Below are positions 56,228 through 63,801 of a DNA stretch of 63,801 nucleotides, piece by piece. The notes under the pieces are model-generated. The model had not been told where the DNA came from, did not search any database, and saw only the letters and a program-made list of their open reading frames with translations. A program made the position numbers and the translations under genes. Source of the DNA: Chthonobacter rhizosphaerae (GTDB lineage Bacteria; Pseudomonadota; Alphaproteobacteria; Rhizobiales; Pleomorphomonadaceae); assembly GCF_013839525.1 (NCBI RefSeq), contig NZ_JACDIS010000018.1, forward strand, positions 1 to 63,801, read 5' to 3'. Position 1 is the stretch's first letter. Each line of letters opens with the position of its first letter.

Positions 56228-57685
56228 ATGGACCTTGCCCGCCCCGCCGCCCCGACCGACCGCCCCGATCTGGCGCGGGCGCTGCTCCTCGCCGTGGTGG
56301 CGATCGGCGCGCTCCGGGTGGCGGCGCTGCTCGTCAACCGGACCGACCTCTACTTCGACGAGGCGCAGTACTGGACGTGGTCGCAGGCGCTGGACTGGGG
56401 CTATTATTCCAAGCCGCCCCTGATCGCGCTCCTGATCCGGATCACCACCAACCTCTTCGGCGACGCCGAATGGGCGGTGCGGCTGTCGAGCCCGATCCTG
56501 CACACCCTGACGGCGCTGACGCTCCATCACCTGGGCAGCCGGCTCCACGGGCCCCTGGTGGGCGCCTGGAGCGCCCTCACCTTCGCGACCCTGCCGGCGG
56601 TGTCCCTGTCGGCGACGCTGGTGTCCACCGACGTGCCGCTGCTCCTCTTCTGGGCGACGGGGCTGGTGGCGGCGGTGCGGCTGATCGACAGGGGCGACGG
56701 ATGGGCGGCGGCGGGGCTCGCCGGTTCGGTGGCGCTCGGGCTCAACGCCAAGTACCCGATGCTGCTCCTGCCGGCGCTGGTGGGCGCCTTCCTGCTGCTG
56801 ACGCCGGCGCTCCGGGGCCGGCTGCGCTCTCCGGTGGTCTGGGCGGGCCTCGTCGGCGGCCTCCTCGGCCTGGTGCCGAACGCGATCTGGCAGGCCCAGA
56901 ACGACTTCGTGACGCTGATGCACACCCGCGACAACGCCAAGTGGACGGGCGCGCTGTTCCATCCGGGCGCCGCGCTGGAGTTCTTCGGCGCGCAGTTCGG
57001 CGTGTTCGGCCCGATCCTGTTCGCCGGCCTGATCGCCGCCACCGCCGGCCTGTGGCGGACCGACCGGCCGCTGGCTGACCGCTTCCTGATCGCCACCTCC
57101 GTGCCGATCGTGCTCGCCTTCACGGCCCAGGGCCTGATCTCTCGGGCGAACGCCAACTGGGCCGCGACCGCCTATCCGGGCGCGACCGTGCTGGTGGTGG
57201 CGCTCCTGGCGAGCCGGCCGCGACTGTTCCGCGCCTCGCTCGGCCTCCATGGCGTGGTGGCGGCGCTCCTTCTCGTCGGTCCCGCCTTCGCGCCGGAGCT
57301 TCGCCTGCCCGGCGGCGCGCGGCCGTTCGAGCGGGTGCTCGGCTGGCGGGACTTCGCGCTCGCGGCCGAACGGGCGGCGCGGGAGACGGGCGCGCGGACG
57401 CTGATCCTCGACCGGCGGTCGGACGTGGCGGCGGCGCTCTACTATCTGCGGGACAGCGATCTTGCGATCGCCGTGGAGCGGGACTGGTCGCGCCCGCCGC
57501 TCGACCACTACGAGATGACCCGGCCGTTCAGCACCGACCTGCCCGCCCCCGGCCTCCTGGTGACGGCGCCCGGCCGGACGGTGGCCCTGGAGGGCGCCCG
57601 GCCGGCCGGAGAGCCGGTGACGCTCCAGGTGTCGCGCGGCGTCGCCAAGGGGCTCGCCCTCACGGGGACGCCGCTCGCCTGGTGA
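56228..57685 (+). CDS. ArnT/PMT_2-like integral membrane glycosyltransferase (GT39/83 type)
   Basis: 485 residues, about eleven membrane helices. The first periplasmic loop LYFDEAQYWTWSQALDWGYY is followed by SKPPLIAL, the signature of polyprenyl-phosphate sugar transferases with catalytic acidic residues (DE). It likely moves a sugar from a lipid carrier to lipid A or an envelope glycan. The start is ATG 56228, agreeing with homologue length. It is a single gene after the tRNA. Confidence 0.87.
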   Translation: MDLARPAAPTDRPDLARALLLAVVAIGALRVAALLVNRTDLYFDEAQYWTWSQALDWGYYSKPPLIALLIRITTNLFGDAEWAVRLSSPILHTLTALTLHHLGSRLHGPLVGAWSALTFATLPAVSLSATLVSTDVPLLLFWATGLVAAVRLIDRGDGWAAAGLAGSVALGLNAKYPMLLLPALVGAFLLLTPALRGRLRSPVVWAGLVGGLLGLVPNAIWQAQNDFVTLMHTRDNAKWTGALFHPGAALEFFGAQFGVFGPILFAGLIAATAGLWRTDRPLADRFLIATSVPIVLAFTAQGLISRANANWAATAYPGATVLVVALLASRPRLFRASLGLHGVVAALLLVGPAFAPELRLPGGARPFERVLGWRDFALAAERAARETGARTLILDRRSDVAAALYYLRDSDLAIAVERDWSRPPLDHYEMTRPFSTDLPAPGLLVTAPGRTVALEGARPAGEPVTLQVSRGVAKGLALTGTPLAW

Positions 57686-57773
57686 GCGGACCGGCCGCGT
57701 GGTCGCACATCCTTCGTTCCGATGGACACGGTTCCGGGGGGCTGCTATCCCGCGCCGTCGCGATCCGAGGAGG

Positions 57774-58532
57774 ATGGGTCGCCCGCACATGGGCATCGAC
57801 ATGGACATGCACCCGAACGCCCCGGTTCTTCTGGACGACGGCCGCCCGGCCGGCCCGCGCGTGCGCTTCGACGGCGTGGCGGTGGACCTCGGCGGCGCGT
57901 CCGTGCTCCGGGACATCGACCTCGATCTCGCCGAGCGGCGGATCGGCGTCCTCGGGCTCAACGGGTCCGGCAAGAGCACGCTCGGGCGGCTCGTCAACGG
58001 GCTCGTGGCGCCGACCAGGGGGCGCGTGACCGTGGACGGCCTCGACACGGTGGCGGACGGCCGCGCCGTGCGCCGCAAGGTGGGCTTCGTGTTCCAGGCG
58101 CCGGAGAACCAGATCGTGCTGCCGATCGTCGGCGAGGACGTGGCGCTCGGCCTGAAGACCCTCGGCGCCTCGCGCAAGGACGCGGCGGCGGGCGCCCGGC
58201 GCGCCCTGGAGCGCTTCGGCCTCGGGGATCTCGTCGACCGGTCGAGCCACAGCCTCAGCGGCGGCCAGCGTCAACTGGTGGCGCTGGCGGCGGTGCTGGT
58301 GATGGAGCCGGCCCTGGTGGTGTTCGACGAGCCGACCACCCAGCTGGACCTCAGGAACCGCAACGCCGTCGCCCGGGCGATCGACGCCATGGACGCGGCG
58401 GCCCTGGTGATCACCCACGACCTCGACCTCGTGGCGGGCTACGACCGCTGCCTCGTCCTGGAGGCGGGCCGCGTGGCGTTCGACGGCGCGCCGGCGGAGG
58501 CCGTGCGCTTCTACCGCGAGCGCGCCGCATGA
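57774..58532 (+). CDS. bioM: biotin ECF transporter ATPase
   Basis: 252 residues if started at ATG 57774; ATG 57789 (247 residues) and 57801 are alternatives, and a GAGGAGG lies just before the first. Walker A GLNGSGKST, Q-loop FVFQAPENQI, signature SLSGGQRQL and DEPTTQLD are intact. It powers uptake with BioN and BioY, encoded next with 4-base overlaps. No BioR-type box was found upstream. Confidence 0.92.
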   Translation: MGRPHMGIDMDMHPNAPVLLDDGRPAGPRVRFDGVAVDLGGASVLRDIDLDLAERRIGVLGLNGSGKSTLGRLVNGLVAPTRGRVTVDGLDTVADGRAVRRKVGFVFQAPENQIVLPIVGEDVALGLKTLGASRKDAAAGARRALERFGLGDLVDRSSHSLSGGQRQLVALAAVLVMEPALVVFDEPTTQLDLRNRNAVARAIDAMDAAALVITHDLDLVAGYDRCLVLEAGRVAFDGAPAEAVRFYRERAA

Positions 58533-59182
58533 TCTCGCTCTACCGACCGGGCGCGACGCCGCTGCATCGGCTGCCGGCGGGGCCGAAGCTCGCGCTGCTG
58601 TCGATCGCGGGCGTCGCCTTGACGGTGACGACCCACATCGGCCTCCTCGCCGTCGCGGCGGCCGCCGCGGCCGGCCTGCTGGCGAGCGCCCGGCCGCCGG
58701 GCGACCTGGTGCGCGGGCAGGCCATGGGCCTCCTCTGGATCACCCTGGTGGTGCTCGGCCTCGCGGCCCTCGCCGGGTCCTGGCGCGACGGGGTGATCTT
58801 CGTCTTTCGCGTGGTGGCGCTCGTGTCGCTCGCCACCGCCGTGACGGTGACGACCCGCACCGCCGACATCCAGGATCTCCTGGAGCGCGGACTTTCGCGC
58901 CTCGGCCCCGGCGGCGAGCGGCTGGCCGAGCGGCTCGGCCTCGCCATCGCGCTCGTGATCCGGTTCGTGCCCGAGCTCCTAGCCCACGCGGCGGCGCTCG
59001 ACGAGGCCCGCAAGGCGCGCGGCCTGAAGGCCTCCGCGCCGCGCCTTCTCATTCCGCTCCTCGTCCGCACCCTCAGAACCGCCGACGCGGTGGCGGAGGC
59101 GCTGGACGCGCGCGGCTATCCGGGCACCGGCGGATCGGCCGTCGCCCAACCATCCAAGACCTCGGGGGATACTGCAGCATGA
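58529..59182 (+). CDS. bioN: biotin ECF transporter transmembrane protein (EcfT)
   Basis: 217 residues with four to five membrane helices and the EcfT signature ALDEARKARGL near residue 155 and DALDARGYPG-type second motif (AEALDARGY). The start overlaps the bioM stop by ATGA. It couples the ATPase to the S component BioY. Confidence 0.92.
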   Translation: MISLYRPGATPLHRLPAGPKLALLSIAGVALTVTTHIGLLAVAAAAAAGLLASARPPGDLVRGQAMGLLWITLVVLGLAALAGSWRDGVIFVFRVVALVSLATAVTVTTRTADIQDLLERGLSRLGPGGERLAERLGLAIALVIRFVPELLAHAAALDEARKARGLKASAPRLLIPLLVRTLRTADAVAEALDARGYPGTGGSAVAQPSKTSGDTAA

Positions 59183-59760
59183 CCACCCGCGACCTCGTTC
59201 TCGTCGCTCTCTTCACGGCCCTCGTGGTGGCGCTCGGCGCCGTGCCGGGCATTCCGGTCGCCGCGCTTCCGGTGCCGATCGTGCTGCAGAACCTCGGCAT
59301 CATCCTCGCCGGCGCCGTCCTCGGAGCCTGGCGCGGCGCGGCCGTGGCGGCGCTCCTGGTGGTGCTGGTGGCGATCGGTCTGCCGGTGCTCTCCGGCGGG
59401 CGCGGCGGCCTCGGCGTCCTCGGCGGACCCACCGGCGGCTTCATCCTCGGCTGGATCCCGGCCGCCTTCGTGACCGGCCTCGTGGCCGAACGGATCGCCC
59501 CGGTCGGCAGCCCGCTCGGCCGCACGTTCCTCGGCGTCGGCCTCGGCGGCCTCCTCGGCGGCATCGTGATCGACTACGCGGCCGGCATCGCCTGGCTTCT
59601 CGCCATGGCGCCGAACGAGGCCGGCCTGCCGCTCGGTGAGCGCCTGGCGAAGACCACCCTCGGCATGGCGGTGTTCATCCCGGGCGATCTCGTCAAGATC
59701 GCGCTCGCCGGCGTGATCACCCACGCGCTCGGCAAGGCCTATCCGATCGCGCGCCGCTGA
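59179..59760 (+). CDS. bioY: biotin transporter S component
   Basis: 193 residues with six membrane helices. BioY hallmarks are VPIVLQNLGIILAGAVLGAWRG, GGPTGGFILGW and IDYAAGIAWL. The start overlaps bioN (ATGA). It binds biotin with high affinity and is driven by BioMN. With this operon and no bio biosynthetic genes in view, the window gives no evidence on biotin prototrophy. Confidence 0.95.
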   Translation: MTTRDLVLVALFTALVVALGAVPGIPVAALPVPIVLQNLGIILAGAVLGAWRGAAVAALLVVLVAIGLPVLSGGRGGLGVLGGPTGGFILGWIPAAFVTGLVAERIAPVGSPLGRTFLGVGLGGLLGGIVIDYAAGIAWLLAMAPNEAGLPLGERLAKTTLGMAVFIPGDLVKIALAGVITHALGKAYPIARR

Positions 59761-59775
59761 CCGGGGACGCCCGCC

Positions 59776-60330
59776 ATGCCCGGCACGCTCGCCCCCATGG
59801 TGATCGCGGTCGCCCGCGCCGCCGACCATCGCTTCAGCAAGGACCTCGCCGGCGCGATCCGCCTGATCGCCGGCGAGGGGGTGGAGGGCGACGCCCACCG
59901 GGGCGTCACCGTGAAGCACCGCTCGCGGGTCGCCCAGGATCCGACGGCGCCGAACCTGCGGCAGGTGCACCTGATCCAGAGCGAGCTCTTCGACGCGCTC
60001 GCCGCCCGCGGCCACCGGGTGCGCCCCGGCGACCTCGGCGAGAACGTGACCACGCGCGGCGTGGACCTTCTGGCGCTGCCGGTCGGCACGGAGCTCCGGT
60101 TCGCCGGCGGTGCGGTGGTGGAGCTGACGGGCCTGCGCAATCCCTGCGCCCAGATCGACGCCTTCCAGCCCGGCCTCCTCGCCGAGGTGGTGGAGAAGAC
60201 CGTGGACGGCGGGCTCGTCCGCAAGGCGGGCGTGATGGGCGTCGTCCGCGTGGGCGGAACGATCCGGACCGGCGACGCCATCGCGGTGACGCTGCCGCCC
60301 GAGCCGCACCGGGCGCTCGACCGGGTCTGA
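59776..60330 (+). CDS. MOSC domain protein
   Basis: 184 residues of MOSC fold: GEGVEGDAHRGVTVKHR, RQVHLIQSELFDAL, GDLGENVTTRGVDLLALP and the conserved Cys in GLRNPCAQIDAF. MOSC domains bind molybdenum-cofactor sulfur or act as small-molecule thiol/sulfur handlers; the stand-alone YiiM-like form fits here. It lies 15 bases after bioY and could be cotranscribed. Confidence 0.88.
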   Translation: MPGTLAPMVIAVARAADHRFSKDLAGAIRLIAGEGVEGDAHRGVTVKHRSRVAQDPTAPNLRQVHLIQSELFDALAARGHRVRPGDLGENVTTRGVDLLALPVGTELRFAGGAVVELTGLRNPCAQIDAFQPGLLAEVVEKTVDGGLVRKAGVMGVVRVGGTIRTGDAIAVTLPPEPHRALDRV

Positions 60331-60392
60331 CCCGACCGCGCCATGGGGCGGCCACGTCTCCGCCGGCGGCGGGGCCGGCCCGACGCGCCCGC

Positions 60393-61721
60393 TCAGACCG
60401 GCGGCGCGAGGGTGACGGGCGTGCCGTCCAGAAACCGCGACAGGCGGAACGGCGCCGGGTCCACGATGGGCGGCGCGCCCGTGACGAGGTCGGCGGCGAG
60501 ACGGCCGGCCCCCGGCCCGATGCCGAAGCCGTGGCCGGAGAAGCCGGTGGCGACCAGGAGGCCCGGCACCGTCTCCACGGGGCCGATCACCGGCACGGCG
60601 TCGGGCGTCACGTCGATCAGCCCCGCCCAGACCTGCTCCACCGGCAGCGTCCCGAGCGTCGGGAAGGCCCGCTCCATGGCGGCCACCGCACGGGCGGCGC
60701 TCGCCTTGTCGGGCTCCGGGTCGAGCACGCGGGTCCGCTCGAACGCGCCCGGCCGGTCGAGCGGCACCGGGCGGATCTCCCGAAGTTCGTCCAGGAAGCG
60801 GCGGCCGAGGCCGAGCTGCACCGACTCGCCCTCGGCCCGGAACGCCGGCTGGAAGGCGCGAAAGAAGCGGACGCTGTCCGGCACCAGGGTGTGTTCGTTG
60901 CGGTCGCCGTCCGCGATGGTGAAGCCGCCGTCGAACCGGCGCCGGTAGGCGAAGCCGGCCAGCGCCGCCGCCCCGTCCGGCCCGGCCGGGACCGGCCGGG
61001 TGCGGGCGACGCTGTTGCGCACCTTCAGCTGCGGCAGGGCGACGCCGACGCCCTTCAGGATCAGCCGCGACCACGCCCCGCCCGCCACCACGACGGCGGA
61101 CGTGCGCACGACGCCGCGCTCCGTCACCACGCCGGCGATCCGCCCGGCCGACCGGTCGAAGCCGCGCACGGCGCAGCCGGTGACGATGCGGGCGCCAAGG
61201 CCGCGGGCGAGCCGGGCGAGCGCCGGCGCCGCCTTCTGGGGCTCGGCCCGGGCGTCGGAGGGGGTGTGGAGCGCCCCGAGCGGCCTGAGCGCCAGGCCCG
61301 GCATGAGGGCGAGCGCCGCGTCGGCGCCGATCTGCCGGCTGGTGACGCCGAACGGCCGGGCGGCCGCCACCCAGGCGTCCCGATTTGCCACCTCCCGCTC
61401 CGTCGCCGACACGTAGAGGATGCCGGTGCGCCGATAGCCGATGTCCGTGTCGAGCCGGGGCGCCAGGGCATCCCACAGACGCTGGGCCTCCAGCATCAGC
61501 GGCACCTCGCGGAGGTCCCGCCCCATGACCCGGATCCAGCCCCAGTTGCGGCTCGACTGCTCGCCCGCGATGACGCCCTTCTCCAGGAGGAGCACGTCGA
61601 CGCCGCGCTCCGCCAGGGCGAGCGTCGTCGCGACCCCGACGATGCCGCCGCCCACCACCACCACGTCGGCGGAGGCGGGCAGCGTGTCATCGGACGGGAC
61701 GGGATCGAGCGGCGGACCCAT
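60393..61721 (-). CDS. FAD-dependent oxidoreductase of the DAO family
   Basis: 442 residues. The FAD-binding motif VVVVGGGIVGVATTLALAERG is near residue 20 and the DAO C-terminal motif ATGFSGHGFGIGPGAGRLAADL near 400. SSRNWGWIRV after the first helix is typical of the D-amino-acid/sarcosine/proline oxidase group. The acceptor is unknown. It is convergent with the MOSC gene. Confidence 0.9.
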   Translation of the reverse strand: MGPPLDPVPSDDTLPASADVVVVGGGIVGVATTLALAERGVDVLLLEKGVIAGEQSSRNWGWIRVMGRDLREVPLMLEAQRLWDALAPRLDTDIGYRRTGILYVSATEREVANRDAWVAAARPFGVTSRQIGADAALALMPGLALRPLGALHTPSDARAEPQKAAPALARLARGLGARIVTGCAVRGFDRSAGRIAGVVTERGVVRTSAVVVAGGAWSRLILKGVGVALPQLKVRNSVARTRPVPAGPDGAAALAGFAYRRRFDGGFTIADGDRNEHTLVPDSVRFFRAFQPAFRAEGESVQLGLGRRFLDELREIRPVPLDRPGAFERTRVLDPEPDKASAARAVAAMERAFPTLGTLPVEQVWAGLIDVTPDAVPVIGPVETVPGLLVATGFSGHGFGIGPGAGRLAADLVTGAPPIVDPAPFRLSRFLDGTPVTLAPPV

Positions 61722-61760
61722 GGGCGCCTCCTGTTCGGCGCATGATCGAAGCCCCGGGCT

Positions 61761-61879
61761 CCAAGGCGCCTTCCGACCTGACGGAATCGTCGGGTCGCCA
61801 AAAAAATCGCTCCGGATTCAAGACGCTGGAGCATTCTCGCAACGATCAGGTCGTGCAACCTGATCGAAGACTGCTCTAG
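61761..61879 (-). repeat. dispersed structured intergenic repeat, copy 2, inverted
   Basis: Homologous to 51067-51184 in reverse orientation, with scattered changes. The inner stem here is GATCAGGT / ACCTGATC (61844-61865), differing from copy 1 by a paired change that keeps base pairing, with the same loop. The stem near 61774-61797 also persists with one wobble. The terminal CTAGAGC end is kept on one side only. It lies in the 440-base gap before the exported-protein gene; the rest of that gap has no gene. Confidence 0.83.
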
Positions 61880-62161
61880 ACGAGGCGGCACGCCGCGTAA
61901 AGCGGCCCGGTCGAGCGCGGGGCCCGGAGCCGTTCGCCGCGGCCCCGCGCGGATGCACCGACGTCGCACCCGCCCCGTTGGAGACTTTGTTACCGACCTG
62001 TAACTTGACCCGGCGGAGGGTGCCATGGCTCGTTTCAGGGCGACCCCGACCGGCGGTGCACGAGAGTGGCCGGCCGCGAGGGAATGGGCGCGCGTCAGAT
62101 GCGCCGGTTCTGTTCCTCGAAACGCAAGGAGCAGGCTCTTGGAGGGGAAGGAAGGCAGTCC

Positions 62162-62620
62162 ATGAAAACCATCGCGCTCGCACTGGCGATCGCCGCCTCG
62201 GCCGTCACCGGGACGGCCACGGCCGCCCCGCTCTGTGACGGATCCAAGCTCGGCTTCGCCGGACTTCTGGCCAAGTGCAACCGCGGCGAACCGATCAAGC
62301 TGACGCTCGCCTCCGGCAAGCCGCTCTACGAGGGCGAGCAGCCGGTGAAGCTTCAGTCGGGCGCCTACTACGAGCTCCAGATCACGGCCGACGGATCGGC
62401 CGAACTCGCGCTCGCCGGAGCGGACTTCCTGCGGGCGATCTGGATGAACGAGATCGTCATCAACGGGATCGAGATCCGGCCGATGGCGATCGATTCGCTC
62501 GAGTTCGACAAGGCCGGCGAGGCGACCCTGTCCTTCATCGCGATCAAGCCGGGGACGTTCGAGATCAGCATTCCGCGCACGCGCGGCGAAGGACAGCGCG
62601 TGACGCTCTCCATCCAGTGA
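62162..62620 (+). CDS. exported small beta-rich protein (cupredoxin-like fold suspected)
   Basis: 152 residues with a signal peptide (MKTIALALAIAASAVTGTATA, cleavage before APLCDG). The mature domain is beta-rich, with two Cys near its start (CDGSKLGFAGLLAKC) and a C-terminal IAIKPGTFEISIPRTRGEG resembling a cupredoxin edge. No canonical Cys-His-Met copper set is seen. It is followed by a PepSY-like gene 135 bases downstream. The start has AAGGAAGG upstream. Confidence 0.65.
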   Translation: MKTIALALAIAASAVTGTATAAPLCDGSKLGFAGLLAKCNRGEPIKLTLASGKPLYEGEQPVKLQSGAYYELQITADGSAELALAGADFLRAIWMNEIVINGIEIRPMAIDSLEFDKAGEATLSFIAIKPGTFEISIPRTRGEGQRVTLSIQ

Positions 62621-62755
62621 CACGCCCGAACGGACATGTCGTCGGTCGACGGCGGTGAGCCACACGGGCGCGACCGGTCCGTCGACAAAACGGTCGGCGG
62701 TGGACAGGCAACCGGGTCCACCGCGAGGAAGAAAAGCCAAGGAGATCAGAGGACC

Positions 62756-63004
62756 ATGCTGAAAGCGTTTCTCATCGCCGGCGCTCTCGCCACGGCGCCC
62801 GTCGCCGCTCTCGCGACCGAAGCCCCGGCGGAGGTCGTCACCAAGATCAACGCGATGCTCGCCGACATGCAGTGCGAAGTCGACGCCGCCAACATCGAGG
62901 CGAGCGACACCGGCTACGAGCTGGACGACGTCTTCTGCGCCGACGGCCAGTATGACATCAACCTCGACAAGGACCTCAAGGTCTCCAGCAAGACCAAGGA
63001 GTAG
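62756..63004 (+). CDS. small exported PepSY-like protein
   Basis: 82 residues. A signal peptide (MLKAFLIAGALATAPVAALA) precedes a 60-residue PepSY-type unit: VVTKINAMLADMQCEVD, GYELDDVFCADGQYDINLDKDL. Two cysteines could form a disulfide. The start has AAGGAGATCAGAGG upstream. The function is unknown; PepSY proteins often inhibit proteases or modify envelope processes. Confidence 0.68.
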   Translation: MLKAFLIAGALATAPVAALATEAPAEVVTKINAMLADMQCEVDAANIEASDTGYELDDVFCADGQYDINLDKDLKVSSKTKE

Positions 63005-63130
63005 TCGGTCGACCGCCAAGGATCGCCGGGGCCGTCGCCCGGCAGGTCGCTCGACGGAGCGGCGCTCCGTCACCGAGCAGCGCTTCGTCACAATCAGGAT
63101 GAGCCGCCGCCCGCGCGACAGGGCGGCCGC

Positions 63131-63424
63131 ATGACGGCCAAAGCCCCGCCCTCGCCCGGCGGGGCTTTTCCGTCGGTCGCCACGGTTCTCGCGGAGGCAA
63201 GCGTTTCGCTGCCGGGCATCGTGGGCGCGGTGGTTCGGCCGGAACGGGTGCGCGTGGCGTTCCAGGATCTCGACGGCCGCGATCAAACCCTGTCCGCCGA
63301 CGGTCTCCTGTCCGTCTGCCTGCAGCACGAGATCGACCAGCTCGACGGCGTCTTCTGGCTCCAGCGCCTGTCCCGCCTGCGCCGCGACCGCATCCTGAAG
63401 CGGATCGCGAAGGGAGACGCGTGA
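63131..63424 (+). CDS. degenerate peptide deformylase-like fragment
   Basis: 97 residues matching only the C-terminal half of peptide deformylase. EASVSLPGI stands where EGCLSVPGI is expected, so the metal-binding Cys is replaced. VRPERVRVAFQDLDG follows, and HEIDQLDGVFWLQRLSRL has Gln at residue 70 in place of the second motif His. The first deformylase motif GxGxAAxQ is absent, and a terminator hairpin overlaps the presumed 5' end. It is probably an inactive remnant or a pseudoenzyme. Confidence 0.55.
   Translation: MTAKAPPSPGGAFPSVATVLAEASVSLPGIVGAVVRPERVRVAFQDLDGRDQTLSADGLLSVCLQHEIDQLDGVFWLQRLSRLRRDRILKRIAKGDA
63140..63169 (+). terminator. rho-independent terminator after the PepSY-like gene
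   Basis: AAAGCCCCGCC / GGCGGGGCTTT, 11-bp stem with a 7-base loop and a short T run. It overlaps the first codons of the deformylase-like ORF. Confidence 0.78.
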
Positions 63425-63502
63425 GCGCACCCGCGAAGGCGCCCTCCCCTCTCGCCGGACCGCGCCGCACCTTCCGGGCCCCAACCGTCCTGCTGCGCTT
63501 CA

Positions 63503-63629
63503 GGCGCACCCTCCACGCATTCGTCGGCCGCCCCCGGACAGGGTGCGCGTCCGGTCTTCGTGGCGCTCCCCTCTCCCGCAGCCGTCATGGTGCGCGTCTG
63601 GCGCACCATCCACGCATTCGTCGGCCGCC
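63503..63629. repeat. pair of 30-bp direct repeats
   Basis: Copies at 63503-63532 and 63600-63629 agree at 29 of 30 positions (core CCACGCATTCGTCGGCC), 97 bases apart. A shorter GGTGCGCGTC motif also repeats between them. No convincing gene occupies 63425-63801. Confidence 0.75.
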
Positions 63630-63691
63630 GCACGACGCGCCGCCTTGCGCTTTCCCCGCGTGCCTTGGCCTTCCCTGTGCCCGAACGCACG

Positions 63692-63724
63692 AAAGCCCCG
63701 GCGAGGGGGCTCGCGCGGGGCTTT
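63692..63724. terminator. GC-rich hairpin, possible terminator
   Basis: AAAGCCCCG / CGGGGCTTT outer stem with an inner GCGAG / CTCGC stem. There is no T run on the plus strand (GGTGGTTG follows), so termination is uncertain. Confidence 0.45.
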
Positions 63725-63801
63725 GGTGGTTGTGTGATCCGGTCTCGTGTGGAGAAGGCTTGGTGTTTTCTGTCTCGTGGTCCTGATCTTGGCTGGCCTG
63801 G

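Noticed and set aside
57686-57773. BioR operator upstream of bioM
   Set aside because: No TTATMKATAA-like palindrome is present in the gap.

Overview
This is a GC-rich stretch of an alphaproteobacterial chromosome, most likely order Hyphomicrobiales (Rhizobiales). The evidence is the gene content and order: a serC-serA operon with a serC-type leader, a BioMNY biotin transporter, homospermidine synthase, an RpoH/RluD/small membrane protein block next to purA, and a beta-glucan synthase pair resembling rhizobial BgsB/BgsA. No genus is claimed. Apart from one lower-GC insertion (about 16.4-22.8 kb), composition looks uniform and most genes are ordinary chromosomal ones.

Layout. 0-11.4 kb is a carbohydrate uptake and oxidation locus. 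The minus strand carries a GntR/FCD regulator, two paralogous periplasmic sugar-binding proteins, a DJ-1-like protein, an RbsA-type ATPase, an RbsC-type permease and a truncated sugar-phosphate isomerase. Divergent to it are an Ldh_2 dehydrogenase, an iron-type alcohol dehydrogenase, an aldehyde dehydrogenase and a formamidase-like hydrolase. A perfect 19-bp palindrome lies in the divergent gap and is the obvious operator candidate. 11.6-16.0 kb (minus) holds a membrane-fusion protein, a processive family-2 glycosyltransferase with a PilZ-like tail, and a Cache-domain membrane protein, probably a c-di-GMP-controlled exopolysaccharide system.

16.4-22.8 kb is a mobile island: a P4-type integrase beside a tRNA-Ser-like 14-mer, an AT-rich orphan gene, two excisionase-like HTH proteins, an amber-interrupted tyrosine recombinase, a second tyrosine recombinase and a possibly frameshifted small gene. 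A tRNA-Glu follows. 23.3-25.6 kb is a TPP-riboswitch-controlled HMP/thiamine-precursor transporter without a local ATPase.

25.6-44.5 kb holds housekeeping and metabolic genes: redoxin, rpoH, rluD, purA, two EamA exporters, serC-serA with a repeat-filled spacer, homospermidine synthase, a radical-SAM aminomutase, and a COG0523 metallochaperone with a WD40 partner. 44.8-57.7 kb holds regulators (MarR, LacI), otsB-otsA trehalose synthesis, KDPG aldolase, a GAF-PAS-GGDEF-EAL protein, a ChaN-like protein, tRNA-fMet and an ArnT-like glycosyltransferase. 57.8-63.8 kb holds bioMNY, a MOSC protein, a FAD oxidoreductase, two small exported proteins and a degenerate peptide-deformylase-like ORF.

The most unusual items are a dispersed structured repeat with a compensatory base-pair change between its two copies, the amber-interrupted recombinase, the paired sugar-binding proteins, the repeats inside the serC-serA operon and at the 3' end of the 29.1 kb gene, and the deformylase remnant. 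No defence system or CRISPR array was seen.
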